The translations under genes were made by a program, and so were the position numbers. Below the pieces are notes generated by a model. It saw only the letters and a program-made list of their open reading frames with translations. It did no database searches and had not been told where the DNA came from. A DNA stretch of 64,000 nucleotides from Liquidambar formosana (lineage: Eukaryota > Streptophyta > Magnoliopsida > Saxifragales > Altingiaceae). Numbering within the stretch: the first letter of the stretch is position 1; every line of letters begins with the position of its first letter. Below are positions 31,001 through 42,199 of the stretch, one piece after another. The stretch is taken from the NCBI GenBank assembly GCA_039720395.1, contig CM077833.1, positions 15,685,133-15,749,132 of the forward strand. Reading direction: 5' to 3'.

Positions 31001-31187
31001 CATCACCCAGTACAACCCTCCACAGCAATCTATGACCACACATATGTCTGAGCTACTTGAGCATCCAGTACAAGGTAGAAAGCGAAGTGGTGTGAAAAGA
31101 CGACGTCGAGCTCGAGGTAAAGCCGGGGGTAGGGGTAGGGATCAAGTTCACCATCCAAAGGTTGAACTTCCACCTACCACGACATAG
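28075..31187 (+). CDS. MULE-type N-terminal domain fused to a plant mobile domain, about 848 aa
   Basis: Coding exons: 28075-28641, 28794-29450, 29543-29670, 29795-29882, 29979-30413, 30516-31187. All introns are GT...AG with consistent phases. Residues 1-120 (MFYWGGEIVQNSNEGITY ... VEVYVV) resemble the PB1-like N-terminal domain of MuDR/MULE transposases. From about 190 to 625 it is a MAIN/MAIL-type plant mobile domain (WIVEHFSTLPDN; ARILHLIGGMLLPDKTQNRV; the conserved splice LLLLQ|IWAWERLP; HVVTVYRDQLDQL). The last 220 residues are Ser/Pro-rich, ending in a basic nuclear-signal-like GRKRSGVKRRRRARGK. No transposase DDE core is present. In-frame sequence continues to 31310 after two TAG codons (31185, 31215). 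Cellular MAIN-like proteins act in gene expression and transposon silencing. Here the role is unknown, and it may be a domesticated or a decaying transposon gene. Confidence 0.82.
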
Positions 31188-31310
31188 GTGAATCTGGTTG
31201 GTGAGGTGGTCTTGTAGATTATGCAGGTTGTACGTTCAGTGGATTCATCGGTTGACCATGTTTATCGACAGACCAAGAGAGCCACACGTCGACGTGCCTA
31301 TGGTATGTAG
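31188..31310 (+). pseudogene. in-frame C-terminal extension of the PMD fusion gene behind two TAG codons
   Basis: After the stop at 31185-31187 the same frame reads through one more TAG (31215-31217), then a coherent basic peptide (RQTKRATRRRAYGM) to a TAG at 31308-31310. Either both TAGs come from CAG by C-to-T change, or a small intron is removed: AAG|GTTGAACT near 31158 could join TTATGCAG|GTTGTACG near 31226 in phase. Confidence 0.4.
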
Positions 31311-31456
31311 GGATTTGTACTTGTAGATTTGGCTCCTTGGATATTGCTTATAGGTTACCTTTTTAGTAAGAAATAGAAGGTATGATTAGATTATTTATTA
31401 ATGTTATGTGTTGCCTAAAATGATTGTATTGTAATTATACCTAGGTTTACTTTATT

Positions 31457-31676
31457 ATTATTATTATTTTTATAACGGTAGAACCATTCCACAGCAGGCC
31501 CTTTGGACCCACCCATAGAACCTAAACCTCCAAGGAGACAAGCGCAGCAACCCACCGCCACAGCTCCCCACTTAAATCTTGGGTTGTCGTAGCAGGGAAT
31601 CAAACCTGAGACCGTGCGTTTAACCACACAATCACAAGTTTGCCCTTACCAACTGGGCTACCCAAGGGTGGGTAAT
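31457..31676 (-). mobile_element. tRNA-derived SINE with 15-bp target duplication
   Basis: On the minus strand there is an A box (TAGCCCAGTTGG) and a B box (GGTTTGATTCC) near its start, and an (ATA/ATT)n-type tail. TAGGTTTACTTTATT flanks it on both sides (31442-31456 and 31677-31691). These are the hallmarks of a complete SINE insertion. Confidence 0.88.
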
Positions 31677-31949
31677 TAGGTTTACTTTATTGTAATTCTT
31701 ATTGAGAAGTTTACTAATTAGAGCAAGTTATGTAACTAGATATAGCAAGAAACAAGACTATGGACTGGATTTAATATTGCACCCATTTCTTGATCTTCTT
31801 AACTTTTTTCATGGATATTTTTGCAAGACAGTATGTGTATTGGCTTTCTATTGTAAACTAAATTACTTCATTCTATTGAGTTATTCAGCATTCGTGTATA
31901 ATTATTTATGAATATATGATGTTTTGGGACCTGGTATATATTATTGTGG

Positions 31950-32450
31950 AGTGTACTCAGGTGGACTGTAGGTCCCATTGTGGAAAATGGTGTTTGTATG
32001 ACAATGAGGATCTGTGGATGGACAAGATATTGTACAAATGTGATTTCTACAGGTTTTTGAACAAGTCGATAACTTGGGATGTTTTCTTTACAGATGAGAT
32101 CATGTCGAATTTTTCCCAGAATTTAGTATGTATTATAGTATTAGTGTGGAGAATACTGACATGCTACATGTTTTGAACAAGTCGATAACTTGGATTGTCC
32201 TATTTATAAATAAGATTATGTCGGCTTTTTCCCAGAATTTAATATGTATTACTATGGCGCCTATTGACGTGGATCATAGATCTCATTGTGGAATATGGTG
32301 CTTGTATGACAATGAGGATATGTGGATGGATAGGATATTATATCAATGTGATTTTTTATAGGTTTTTTGATAAGTCAATAACTTGAGGTGTCTTATTTAC
32401 AGATGAGATGATGTTGGATTTTTCCTAAAATTTTTGAAATACATATTTTA
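31950..32450 (+). repeat. local duplicated block
   Basis: The words GAACAAGTCGATAACTTGG, TTTTTCCCAGAATTTA and TTGTATGACAATGAGGAT recur two or three times (about 31960-32125, 32165-32250, 32270-32430). The copies are diverged; short ORFs there reflect the repeat. No known family recognised. Confidence 0.6.
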
Positions 32451-35283
32451 AATATCCACCACTGAACTTGTTAAAAAAAATAATAAAATAAATAAAATTT
32501 ACATCAACCTTTAATCGTTAATAGTCATAGCTCTTATAAATTGTTTTCCCTTTCTTCACCTAATAATTTCTCAAATATTAATTTACATGATTTTCTCTTT
32601 TTATTTATTTTTTGTTTGGTTACTAGATCTCAAATGTTACTCTCATTTCAAATGTGTCATTTTCTTTATAGGTATGAGATACGATTTTGATCAAATAATA
32701 GAGAGAGAGCAAGAGAGAGTATTACACTTTTTACACTCTAGTGTTTTAGTGACTATGTTCTTTACTTCTTTTATTTTTATGCTAATAAGAGCGTGGTTGG
32801 TAACCATGGTGGGGACCTTTTTGTTCCTCTCTAGTTTTAAATTTTTCCCTCACCTTATGCCTTTATAAATCTTATAAAGTGAATTTCTCACTAATTTTCC
32901 TTTTTTTTTTTTAAATAATTATTATACTAAAAACATATAAAAAAAAAATCATGTTTTTCTACACGCTTTATAACCTTTTTAAAATTTTGTTCTCATATAA
33001 TGAAAGTTTGAATACAAGACACAATTATTCTCATTCTAACGGTGTTTCTTGTAACCACATTTTCAAATGTTTTTTAAAAAAAAAAATAAAAGAAAATTAT
33101 TTATTTACTTTTTTTATATATGGCTTATGTTACCATATTTCCCAACATTATACCTCAAGTGAAAAAGTGCAAAGCATATTTCTCAGACTCTAGAAAAATG
33201 TTTTAAAACACCTTGGAGTGAAAAAAGGAAATCCAAAAACTGCATGGCTCAGGTAAAGAAGCGACTTCAATAGTCACTCTAATTAATAGGAGTAGACCAA
33301 AAAGCCTAAAATGATCAAAACTGGGGATTGGGATCATATGGAGATTGGAGACCAATTGGGTGTGGAGGGCCTGAAATTTGAAGGGTTCATTTTGTCTGGA
33401 GCAGACCATATTGCGACCTAAACCGGCATTATAAACCATTTATACAGTAGCACCACTACTTTTGCAAGTGTAAATGCATTACACATTTGCCTGTGCCTTT
33501 TTCACCAGTTTACATCAAGTTATCGATTTAAAACACACAAAAAGGGGTGGCCTCGCAAAATAACACTGCCATTGAGACAGGGCTAAACCAAACTCAACCT
33601 AGCCTGACCAATGGGAAGCTTGGAGCTGAGATATAAGTTGTATAATTGGCATATATGGGTTGAAGAATTATTAACTCGAAGATATCCAATGAATCAAACC
33701 TCATTTAATGTCAAGGGCTTCCTTATAACATTTTCATATCACCTATGGATCATTCCCCCCACACCCCCCCCCCCCCCCCCAAAAAAAAAAAAAAAAGAAA
33801 GAAAGAAAGAAAACCCAGCTCTTCTCTCTCTCTGTGTCTCTGTCTCTGTTGGCGTTTGGACTTCAGGTCCCATTCGTGAGTTTGGAAGAGAAAATATAAG
33901 TAGGACAAACGTTAGTAAGGAGATGAGAGGGGAAAAAAAAAAAAGAAAGAAAGAAAAAAAGGAAGGATTGTGGTTTCCTCTTCTTGTTTAGGAGAAAAAA
34001 ATATGATTTATTCCTTCTTGTTTGAGAATTGAAAAGAAAATTTTCATTTTACTAATATACCCTTTCTTTTTGGGTTCTTGACTAGTTATTTATTAGTTAA
34101 TGTGCAAAATGAGTATTATGAAAATTTCATTGAACCAATTTTCCTTTCCTTCCATTTCTTCCTTGGGAGGAAAAAAACAAGCTGGTCTTGGAGGGGTTCC
34201 CATTTCACTCCACTTAATTTCTTCTCTCAACATGGGAAAGTTGATCCCTTCCCCTTCATGATCAAATCAAACAGATGACTTCGGCAGTTCTCCCACTGGC
34301 ATTTTCTCTCGAAAACACTATACATTTTCTTAGAGATTTTGCTTCCGCTAAGGAGATTTCGAGTCATTTTGTTGACTTCCTCAACCAAGAATTTTTCTCT
34401 TGGCCGCCCTCCACATTTGGCTCAAGACTAATTGCTGGACGAATACCCTTTTTGGCCATAAAAAAATATTTTTTAAAAAAAAAGGACTTATGAGTGAAAC
34501 AAACCCAAAAATGACGTACTCTAGCTAACACCACATATGCTAGAGAGTAGAGATTATTCCACTTTCATCAATTGCCAAGAGATGTCCGCAATCCCTCTTC
34601 TCATCATGCGTTCTCCCTTTTTTTAATTTTCAATTTTTATTTTGTTTGCTATTAGGATATATTATTTGAAACACATATCATGTCATAAAATTTATCTTAG
34701 TAAGGATGTTCTAGGTGAAAATTTATCTTATGCAAGCTTCTCATAAATCGCACTTAACACACATTTAATTCTAAATCAGCTGTCTCATTGTTTCTCATCT
34801 TTCAACCACATGAAATACCAAAACAAATCAAATACAAATGGCCATATAACAATGGAAGAAAAAAAAATATTAAACTTAAATTGATAGGGCCTCCATCAGT
34901 TGATGACGATGAGAAAGTCAAAATTAAGTCTAATCTCATTTGATAAAATTGGTTCAATATGAATTAACATCGATGAATTCGTATGACTAATTCTTATTTA
35001 AGTTCTACATGGCGATAAATTTATTATCAAATTCATCCCACGAGTTTCAAAATCCTTACTTAAGTTCACCACATAAAATACCCAAAACCTTTGTTGTTTT
35101 TAAATTTATCTTTGTCACCTCAACAAATAAGAGAAATTAATTACTTCTCAATGATTGACATAATTAGTTCATTGCACGCCTTCACCATTCATTGTCTATA
35201 GAAGTCATTATTTTAAAATGTCACTTGGCAATTAATCAAGTGTACTTGAGATGATCTTTTTTCTGGCACGTGACCAAATTCAG
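32451..35283. other. gene-poor AT-rich region
   Basis: No gene is recognised. Contains A/T homopolymers and, at about 33758-33815, a C-run followed by an A-run and (GAAA)n. The ORFs at 33611-33991 and 34078-34493 cross low-complexity sequence and show no known domain. Confidence 0.5.
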
Positions 35284-36702
35284 TCACCATGCTTTCATCG
35301 GATACCTATGAATGCAATCGGTCCATGGATTATCATTCTCTTGGCACGAATCCCGAAGCGATTTCCACATCAAACTACACACCTTAAACCCAGTTCCAAA
35401 CGCAAGCATCCACATCCTATCACCCCTCTTCACCCTCCCTTTTGCTTCAAAATAAGCCAACTCATAGAACACAAGACTACTCGACGTGTTCCCGAATCGG
35501 TGCAAACTCATCCGAGCCGGCTCAGTCACCTCCTCACCGAGTCTCAACACTCGCCCCACCTGTTCTATCACAGCCTTCCCACCTGTGTGTACACACATAT
35601 GCTCAAACGCCGCCGTGAAATCCGGAACCATCCGTTTGGAGTTTCCGCGCGAAAATGCCGAAACCACCGCCGAGTAAGCATACAACGCGAGTTGACTCAG
35701 TGGTAGAACTCGAGGCGCAAGTATTCTGATGTGTTCATGTAAGTTTACACCTGCAACTCGTATCAAATCCTTGGTGAGCGAAATCCCAGTATAACCCTTA
35801 TCGTCTTCCTCCTGAAATGCGGCACGATAAGCTCCGTCGTCGGCACCGTGGTGAGTTCTGAGCGAGTTAACGAGTTCCATCTTGGCAACTCGGCGGCAAC
35901 TGGGGTCGTTCGTGATGATCGCGGCGGCACAACCAACGCGAAAGATACAGTTAGTTACGAGCATGGGACGGTTATCTCCGAAATACCAATTCAGGCTAAT
36001 AGTCTCCGTCGCGATCACGAGGGCGTAATGGGTTTTTTGGCTGCGGCACAACAGCTTAGCCGCTAAATCGATGGAGAGTAGGCCAGAGCTACAGCCCATG
36101 CCACTCAAATTAAAGGATTTCACGTCGCTCCTGAAATTGTAACGATTCACCACGAGCGATGTGAGCGAGGGCGAAGGAGAGAAGCTGCCGCACGTGACGA
36201 TGAGGATATCGATTCGGCGTGGGTCGATGAGGGTCTTTGCGAGGAGCGAATCCACGGCTGCGAACATGCCTTCTTGAGCTTCGTGCATGGCCGATTCGAG
36301 GTTGGGTTGACAGCTGTCGGGTTGGAAGACGAAGGACGGCGCGTAGGTCTCATCGCCTAAGCCTGACTTGAGATAGATGCCGCGCATGAAGTCGAGGCTG
36401 GAAGGGGTGAGGTGCGCAATCCGGCGCACGAAGGACTCGGCAGCTTGGTAGGTGCATTTGCGGGAGGGGTGGGGTTTGAAGCAGGCGTAGTTTAGTAGGA
36501 GGACTGGGTGGGGGCGGGTGCGGGTGCGGAGGTAGTGGAGGAGGGAGAGGAGGGCGCACCAGGCGCAGGATAGAGAGAGGAGGGTGTTGGTGGAGAGGAG
36601 GTGGAGGATGTAGGTGAAAGGGTTGCCGGATAAGAGGAAGGTGATGGACAAGAGAGATGCTATGGAGGCATGGAGGAGTTGGATATTTGTTAAAGGTATC
36701 AT
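35284..36702 (-). CDS. KCS7: 3-ketoacyl-CoA synthase (FAE1/KCS family), 472 aa, intact, intronless
   Basis: Condensing enzyme of very-long-chain fatty acid elongation in the ER: condenses malonyl-CoA with a long-chain acyl-CoA for waxes, cutin/suberin or storage lipids. Two N-terminal hydrophobic stretches (about 8-30 and 38-58) fit the usual membrane anchor. The catalytic triad is present: C204 in GMGCSSG, H372 in HTGGKAV, N405 in HRFGNTSSS. These are shifted by exactly 19 residues from C223/H391/N424 of Arabidopsis FAE1, so spacing is conserved. The ATG at 36702 gives a full-length protein; a 25-nt poly-T lies just upstream (36719-36744). KCS7 (At1g71160) is suggested by length and because the neighbouring S1-domain gene matches At1g71720 from the same Arabidopsis region. 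The family is certain, the member is inference. Confidence 0.93.
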   Translation of the reverse strand: MIPLTNIQLLHASIASLLSITFLLSGNPFTYILHLLSTNTLLSLSCAWCALLSLLHYLRTRTRPHPVLLLNYACFKPHPSRKCTYQAAESFVRRIAHLTPSSLDFMRGIYLKSGLGDETYAPSFVFQPDSCQPNLESAMHEAQEGMFAAVDSLLAKTLIDPRRIDILIVTCGSFSPSPSLTSLVVNRYNFRSDVKSFNLSGMGCSSGLLSIDLAAKLLCRSQKTHYALVIATETISLNWYFGDNRPMLVTNCIFRVGCAAAIITNDPSCRRVAKMELVNSLRTHHGADDGAYRAAFQEEDDKGYTGISLTKDLIRVAGVNLHEHIRILAPRVLPLSQLALYAYSAVVSAFSRGNSKRMVPDFTAAFEHMCVHTGGKAVIEQVGRVLRLGEEVTEPARMSLHRFGNTSSSLVFYELAYFEAKGRVKRGDRMWMLAFGTGFKVCSLMWKSLRDSCQENDNPWTDCIHRYPMKAW

Positions 36703-37964
36703 GTTTGCTTTGCTTTAATTTTTTTTTTTTTTTTTTTTTTTTTTCAGATCGAATTGGTGGTATATATGTAAGAGGAAGGGTGTGATTTAATTTGTTGATA
36801 TGCATGTACATATATAGAGAGATGATCGATGACACAGGCATTGCAAGTCTACAGGCTAGCTGCAGCCATCTTTATGAATGGAACTGACAAATATTATGGG
36901 CGCGCGCAGTTTTGGGAATTAAATAGAGAAAGGTTGGAAAAATAGTTGGAGGTTGAAATTATTGGAAAAATAGGTGGAAATTGGCAGTAGCCAGGTTGAA
37001 ATTGGACCAAATAGGTCGAAACTGGCAGTACCCAGGTTGAAATTGGACCGAAAACAAGCTAGTCCACCACATTTTATGTATTGTAAGAATGGAACGACGT
37101 ATTTAACTTTCTTTAATTTTAAGGGTCCATATTTGTGGTTTGTTTTAACTCTTGGGGCAGGGTAAATTATTCACTACTTTGCAATAATTAATTAGCTATA
37201 TGTACAGGCCGGCGACGAGTGGAGGCCAGTATTGCATTCAAGTTTCTACGACACTTTTACGACGCCAGCCAAACACTCGAATTTATGTACGTAGGAGGAT
37301 TGAACAGGGACCTTATCCTAGCTTGTTTAGGGAATCATGCGAGAAAAGAAAAAAAATGGTATAATATTCATAATAATCAAGCTCCAAAAAAATTTCTTAA
37401 TTCTATATATGCTCTGGCTACGTACCGATTTCCACGGACACTCCAAAGCTGCCATCGATCACCATGCATGCCTTCCTAATCCTCTTTAATTAAAAAGGGG
37501 ATTGAGGTCAATTAGAGGAGAGATCGAATAAATATGTAAATAATCAAAATATGGCCGGGAATTAGTAAAAATGATTAATCAAACAAAGTGATGATATTCT
37601 TCCTCTCGTCTAGGCAAAGGGTACGGACTATGGCGCGCAGGCAGGCAGGCAGGCAGGTCCTGTCTAGGCAGGTCCAGCTGGCTAAAACTAATTGATCAAT
37701 GCATTCAATTGGAGAAAGAAAACCGGAAATGGAAACCATTGGAGAGGGAAAGAGAGCTCAAATTCACTCTACTCCACTACTCGCAAAACGCAAACCGCCC
37801 ACCATCAGTGGCATCATCTGCTAGCTGTAAGTGTTATATACTTATATATTGTACGTGATTGTGTTCAAGACCAACTTGGCTAGCTATTGCAGTTGGGTTA
37901 TACGTACGTACGTCCTGACAAAAACTGCACAATTAAATGCTCCCCAAAAAACGTTGAAAATCCT
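36703..37964. other. KCS promoter side and gene-free DNA with short repeats
   Basis: Holds the upstream region of the KCS gene, a roughly 42-bp degenerate repeat (about 36995-37055, CAGGTTGAAATTGGACC twice), and a (GGCA)n microsatellite at 37637-37657. No further gene recognised. Confidence 0.55.
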
Positions 37965-37965
37965 A

Positions 37966-38202
37966 CTCCGTTACTATTTAATTTACCTATTTAATTTTTT
38001 TTAGGAGTGTTTTAAAATTATTGTTACATTCAAAAAAATTAATGATTTTTCTTATTTGATTTCTTAAAATATCTTTGAAGGTATACTTGAAAGTAAAATT
38101 GGAATATTGAAACATATGTGTTGATGTGAAATCATTTAATAAGGTCTCCTAAAAAAAAAACGTATATTTTCAAAGGAAACGGTTAACTAAAAACAAAGGG
38201 AG
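37966..38202. mobile_element. Stowaway-type MITE
   Basis: Begins CTCCGTTACTATTTAATTTACC after TA and ends GGTTAACTAAAAACAAAGGGAG before TA. The interior shares the AAATTGAAATATTAAAACATA and TCTCCTAAAAAAA words with the copies at 47200-47475 and 51277-51555. The TA duplication and CTCC-type ends fit Tc1/mariner-related Stowaway MITEs. Confidence 0.7.
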
Positions 38203-38332
38203 TAACACTCAAAACATTAATCACCATACCACCCTAGCCTAACCCAAAAAAAAAAAATATATATATATATATAGATATATATATATTGAAAAGAAAAACC
38301 ACCCTAACTATAACACGATTTTGGATTCGGTG

Positions 38333-38521
38333 TTGAGTTTTCAAAACTCAACACTGTACTGATTGTTGGATCACTTTTTGGACGATTTGAATTAAAAGTT
38401 GAAAAATTTATCCATTAAAATCATTCTCGTCATTTTAGTAACAATTTTTTTAACTTTTAATTTGAGTCATTCAAAACTCGTCCAATGGTGCTAATAAGCT
38501 AACTCATGCAGCACTAAATCC
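38333..38521. mobile_element. TTGAG-type MITE (family repeated in this window)
   Basis: Starts GGATTCGGTGTTGAG and ends in a GCACTAAATCC-like terminus. Interior has the TCATTTTAGTAACAATTTTT and AACTTTTAATTTGAGTC words seen in six or seven other places here. Confidence 0.6.
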
Positions 38522-39428
38522 ATGCCCTTATAAGACTTCTTATTCTTTTTTTTCTTTTTTCTTTTTTTAAACCATATGACTTGTTATTCGTCTTTATTGT
38601 TTGAATACTAGAAAATATTATGATAATAATAATGATATATGATGATGAATTTTATTTTCTTTTTCTTGTTCTTTTTCTTTTTGGGTAGAGATTTTTCCTT
38701 TTTATTTGCTTCGCTAGATCTGTTGTGAACTTAATGTTTGTATCCGAACCACTTGCCCTTTTTTTAATCCAATCAACATGGTGGATTGTGGGTGTGAATT
38801 CGTATATCCACAGCTGGTTTTGATTTTGCATTTAATAAGACTTGACAGTTCTGGCTTAGAAGGCTCTTTCAGCAACCAATGACAACATCTCCCGTTATGG
38901 TATTTATTACTCCATTCCTCCTATAAAGATAAACTGTCTTTTCCTTTTTTACTGACCAAAAATATTTGTCACTTTGACAAGTCAAATTATAAATTTTATT
39001 AACTTTTTCATACTATCCTTTATTACATGGAGAATTACTTTAAAGTTTAAACATAAACAATATGATGCATTGATTAGTAGGATCTGATAAAGATGTTTTT
39101 GAAAATAAAAATTTGAGTGGATGATAAATCAAAACATTAATTGATTTTCTTAATTTGACGAACTTTTTCAAAGATGCCTATCTTTGTAGGATAGAAAGCG
39201 TATTTGCTTACCAATCACATGAGAAAAAGAGGTGGAGCCCTCCATCGGTAGCTAACCAGGTAGCTAACCAAAAGAGGCCTTTTTGTCAGGTTGATCCGTT
39301 GTGGGGTTAAATTACATAAAACCTTATAAATAATTAGAAAGTCCCTCTCTTTTTTCTTTTCTTTTTTTGGTTTTTTCCTTAGATTTTAAACTAGTAAGTC
39401 AGTTTCATAAAACCTTCATAAAATTTTA

Positions 39429-39579
39429 TGGTGCATTTGGATGAAAAATTTCTAAAAGAGATTTGGGGTAAGATAGGATTTCAACCTCATTCACTACTAT
39501 TATTACCACCATAATTTGATGTTGAAATCCCATCTTAACCCAACTCACTCCTACAAATCTTTCATCTAAACACACCAAT
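39429..39579. mobile_element. short Tourist-like MITE, present in both duplicated blocks
   Basis: Ends GGTGCATTTGGATGAAA and (reverse complement) GGTGTGTTTAGATGAAA form terminal inverted repeats. The copy in the second block is at about 41057-41206, so insertion preceded the duplication. Confidence 0.6.
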
Positions 39580-39754
39580 ATTAAATTGGACAAATAATCT
39601 TGAGCTATCAAATTCTGACATTTTTCCCCTTTGGTCAAATAAATGTTTAGTATCTTTTTTCAATTTTTTTTGTACTTATTGTCTATTTTCATTAAATTAA
39701 TTGCCAAACCAATTATAATGACAATACCCTATCTTATGAGGCATCCAAGCAAAA

Positions 39755-40089
39755 TGAAAAATGTTCCAACAAAACGGGTTGTAGGGAGAATTATATATTT
39801 TGGAGTTAGGATTCAGTGTTGAGTTGTTAAAACTTAACACCGTGCTGAGGTGATGGCAGCTCTTGGATGGGCTTTTGGAAGGTCAAGATTGAAAGATTAC
39901 AAAATTGTCACTGAGGTCATTTTGGTCATTTAGTAGTACATTTTTTATCTTTCAATCTTAGTTGTCCAAAAACCCATCCAAGAGCTACCATCACCTCAGC
40001 ACAGTGCTGAATTTTAACAACACAACACCGAATCCTAACTCCAAAATAACTCTCCCTACAACCCGTTTTGTTGGAACATTTTTCATTCT
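39755..40089. mobile_element. fold-back element of the TTGAG-type MITE family
   Basis: Arms of about 160 bp: AAAATGAAAAATGTTCCAAC and onward on the left mirrors ...GTTGGAACATTTTTCATTCT on the right, continuing through CCATCCAAGAGCT. The loop is only about 30 bp. The core (39802-40042) starts GGAGTTAGGATTCAGTGTTGAG. Transcripts would fold into a long hairpin. Confidence 0.8.
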
Positions 40090-41524
40090 GGGCCTTCCTG
40101 GCTTCTACCTCTTCACCGTAGCAATTTTCATCATTTTAGTAGCAATTTTTTCAACTTCTAATCCGAGTCACTCAAAGCACAATCCAATGGTGTTGAGCTA
40201 ACTCAACATTGAATTCATGCTTCTATAAGACTTGTTATTCGTCTTTATTGTTTGAATACTAGAAAATATTATGATAATAATAATGAAGATATGAATTTTC
40301 TTTTCTTTTCTTTTTCTTTTTGGGTAGAGGTTTTTCATTTTTATTTGCTTAGCTAGGATCTGTTGTGAACTTAATGTTTGTTTCGATTCCGAACCACTTG
40401 CCCTTTTTCTAATCCAATCAACATGGCAGATTGTGGGTGTGAATTCGTATATCCACAGTTGGTTTTGATTTTGCATCTAATAAGATTTGGCTGTTCTGGC
40501 ATACAAGGTTATTTCAGCTACCAATGACAACATCTCGTCCTACAAAGATAACTTTCTTTTCATTGTTTACTGTCCCAAAATGCATGTTTGTCTTTTTGAA
40601 AAGTCTAAGTTATAAATTTTCTTGACTTTTCCATACTATCTTTTAATTTATTAAACCGAGAATTACTTTAAACATAACCGATGCATTGATTGTAGGATAT
40701 GATAAGGGTATTTTTGGAAAAAAAAAATTTGAGTGGAGAACAAATCAATACATTAATTGTTTTTCTTAATCTACGTACTTTTTTAAAGAGGTCGATCTCT
40801 GTGAGACGGATAGAGTATTTGCTTATGGGTCACATGAAAAGCTAAATGTCCAACCAAAAAGAGGTAGAGCCCTCCATCGGTAGCTAACCAAAAGAGGCCT
40901 TTTTGTTGGTTTGACCCATTGTTAGGGTAAATTACATGAAAATCTTTTAAATATGGATTAATTAAAAAGTCCTTTTTCTTTTCTTTTTTCTTTTTCATTG
41001 TTTCCTAAGATTTTAAATTAGTAAGTCAGTTTCATAAAATATTCTTAAACTTTTATGGTGTGTTTAGATGAGAGATTTTTAAGCGAGATTTGGGCTAAAA
41101 TGGATTTCAACCTCATTCGCTTCTAATGTTACTACCATAATTTGGCATTAAAATCCTATTTTAACCCAAATCACTCCTTCTAGTCTTTCATCCGAACGAA
41201 CCATTAAATTAGTATCTTTTTTATTTTTCAATCTTAGTCGTTCACAAACCCATCCAAGGATGGGCATCACCTCAGCACGGTTCTTTTAACTATACAACAC
41301 TGAATCCTAACTCGGTAATCTAAAATCTCAACGTCACCCTTACAAGAGGAGGCAGCCAGGATACCAATACAGTTATGGATGATCCATGTAAACCACATTT
41401 GACCAGGTTTTCTTTATTATCTATTTTTTGGTAATACCGCCTTTTTTTATTTTTTATTTTTTTGGCCAAACCATAAAAGGATAATACCATGTTTGAGTAG
41501 GTTCATCGAGTAAAATTTTCAATA

Positions 41525-41740
41525 CTGTAAATGGTTAAAACGTTTATTTAAATGATAGATTTTGGAAAAGGTTTTTTTTTTAAAGTTATTCAAAATGATG
41601 TTTTCAAGTCGACTATATAAGTAGTTTTCATAAAAAAAAATTTTATATTTTCCATAAAATCTTGAAATTTTAAAATTAGTGGGGGTGCAAAAAAAATAAA
41701 AATAAATAAGGGGTGGCAAAAATGGCCCCCAAAAAGAATT
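41525..41740. mobile_element. partial copy of the 25399-25795 MITE
   Basis: Shares TATTTAAATGATAGATTTTG, AAAGTTATTCAAAATGATGTTTT and the GGGGGTGCAAA...GGGGTGGCAAAAATGGCCCCC end with the right arm of that element. The left arm is missing. Confidence 0.55.
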
Positions 41741-41818
41741 AATGGAGCCCGAACTAGGCCTTGCAAAGATATTTGACAAAACCATACATGTTTATCTATT
41801 TATTATACATTATATATA

Positions 41819-41960
41819 GTGTCAGTCAAGTCAGCATGTATTGATATAAAATTTTAGCACCATGTATTAGAGGTTGTATCCACGCATTGATCCAATGTAC
41901 TTCATAATCCAAAAATTCACAAGGTACAACCCCTATTACGGATGTTGATATAAGTTATAT
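41819..41960. mobile_element. degenerate MITE, same family as 49125-49298 and 52970-53140
   Basis: Contains the family words CAGCATGTATTGATATAA, CAAGGTACAACCCC and GTTGATATAAGTTATAT in the right order but with many changes. Confidence 0.5.
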
Positions 41961-42199
41961 TAGGATCGTCATATAATATATATATATATATAATATAAAA
42001 TTTTAGTTAATTAGGATCAAATTGCACTAGTGTAAAAAATTTTACTCTTTGACATATTTTTTCTATTTCCGTCTTTTTATGTCAAATTTTTTATCATATT
42101 TTTGTAAAAAAGAACTAGATGATATTCTATATGTATTCCGTTATATATTCTCTCATATCGTATTTTACTATAATATATTGATATATACAAGCCTTTTTA

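Larger units (their letters stand above)
38430..41325 (+). repeat. tandem duplication, period about 1.65 kb
   Basis: A block around 38430-39640 recurs at about 40120-41220 in the same order: GACTTGTTATTCGTCTTTATTG, the (TAA)n-like tract, TGTTGTGAACTTAATGTTTG, TTGTGGGTGTGAATTCGTAT, GTAGCTAACCAAAAGAGGCC. The copies have diverged by scattered substitutions and indels. No gene in either copy. Confidence 0.8.

Noticed and set aside
33758..33815. C-run/A-run as a possible insertion tail
   Set aside because: Simple-sequence DNA without an element body or target duplication.
35251..35706. Plus-strand 151-codon frame opposite KCS
   Set aside because: Antisense shadow, no domain.
36147..36841. Minus-strand frames overlapping the KCS gene, including a Pro/His-rich one
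   Set aside because: Shadow frames of the KCS coding sequence; the Pro/His richness comes from G-rich KCS N-terminal codons read out of frame.
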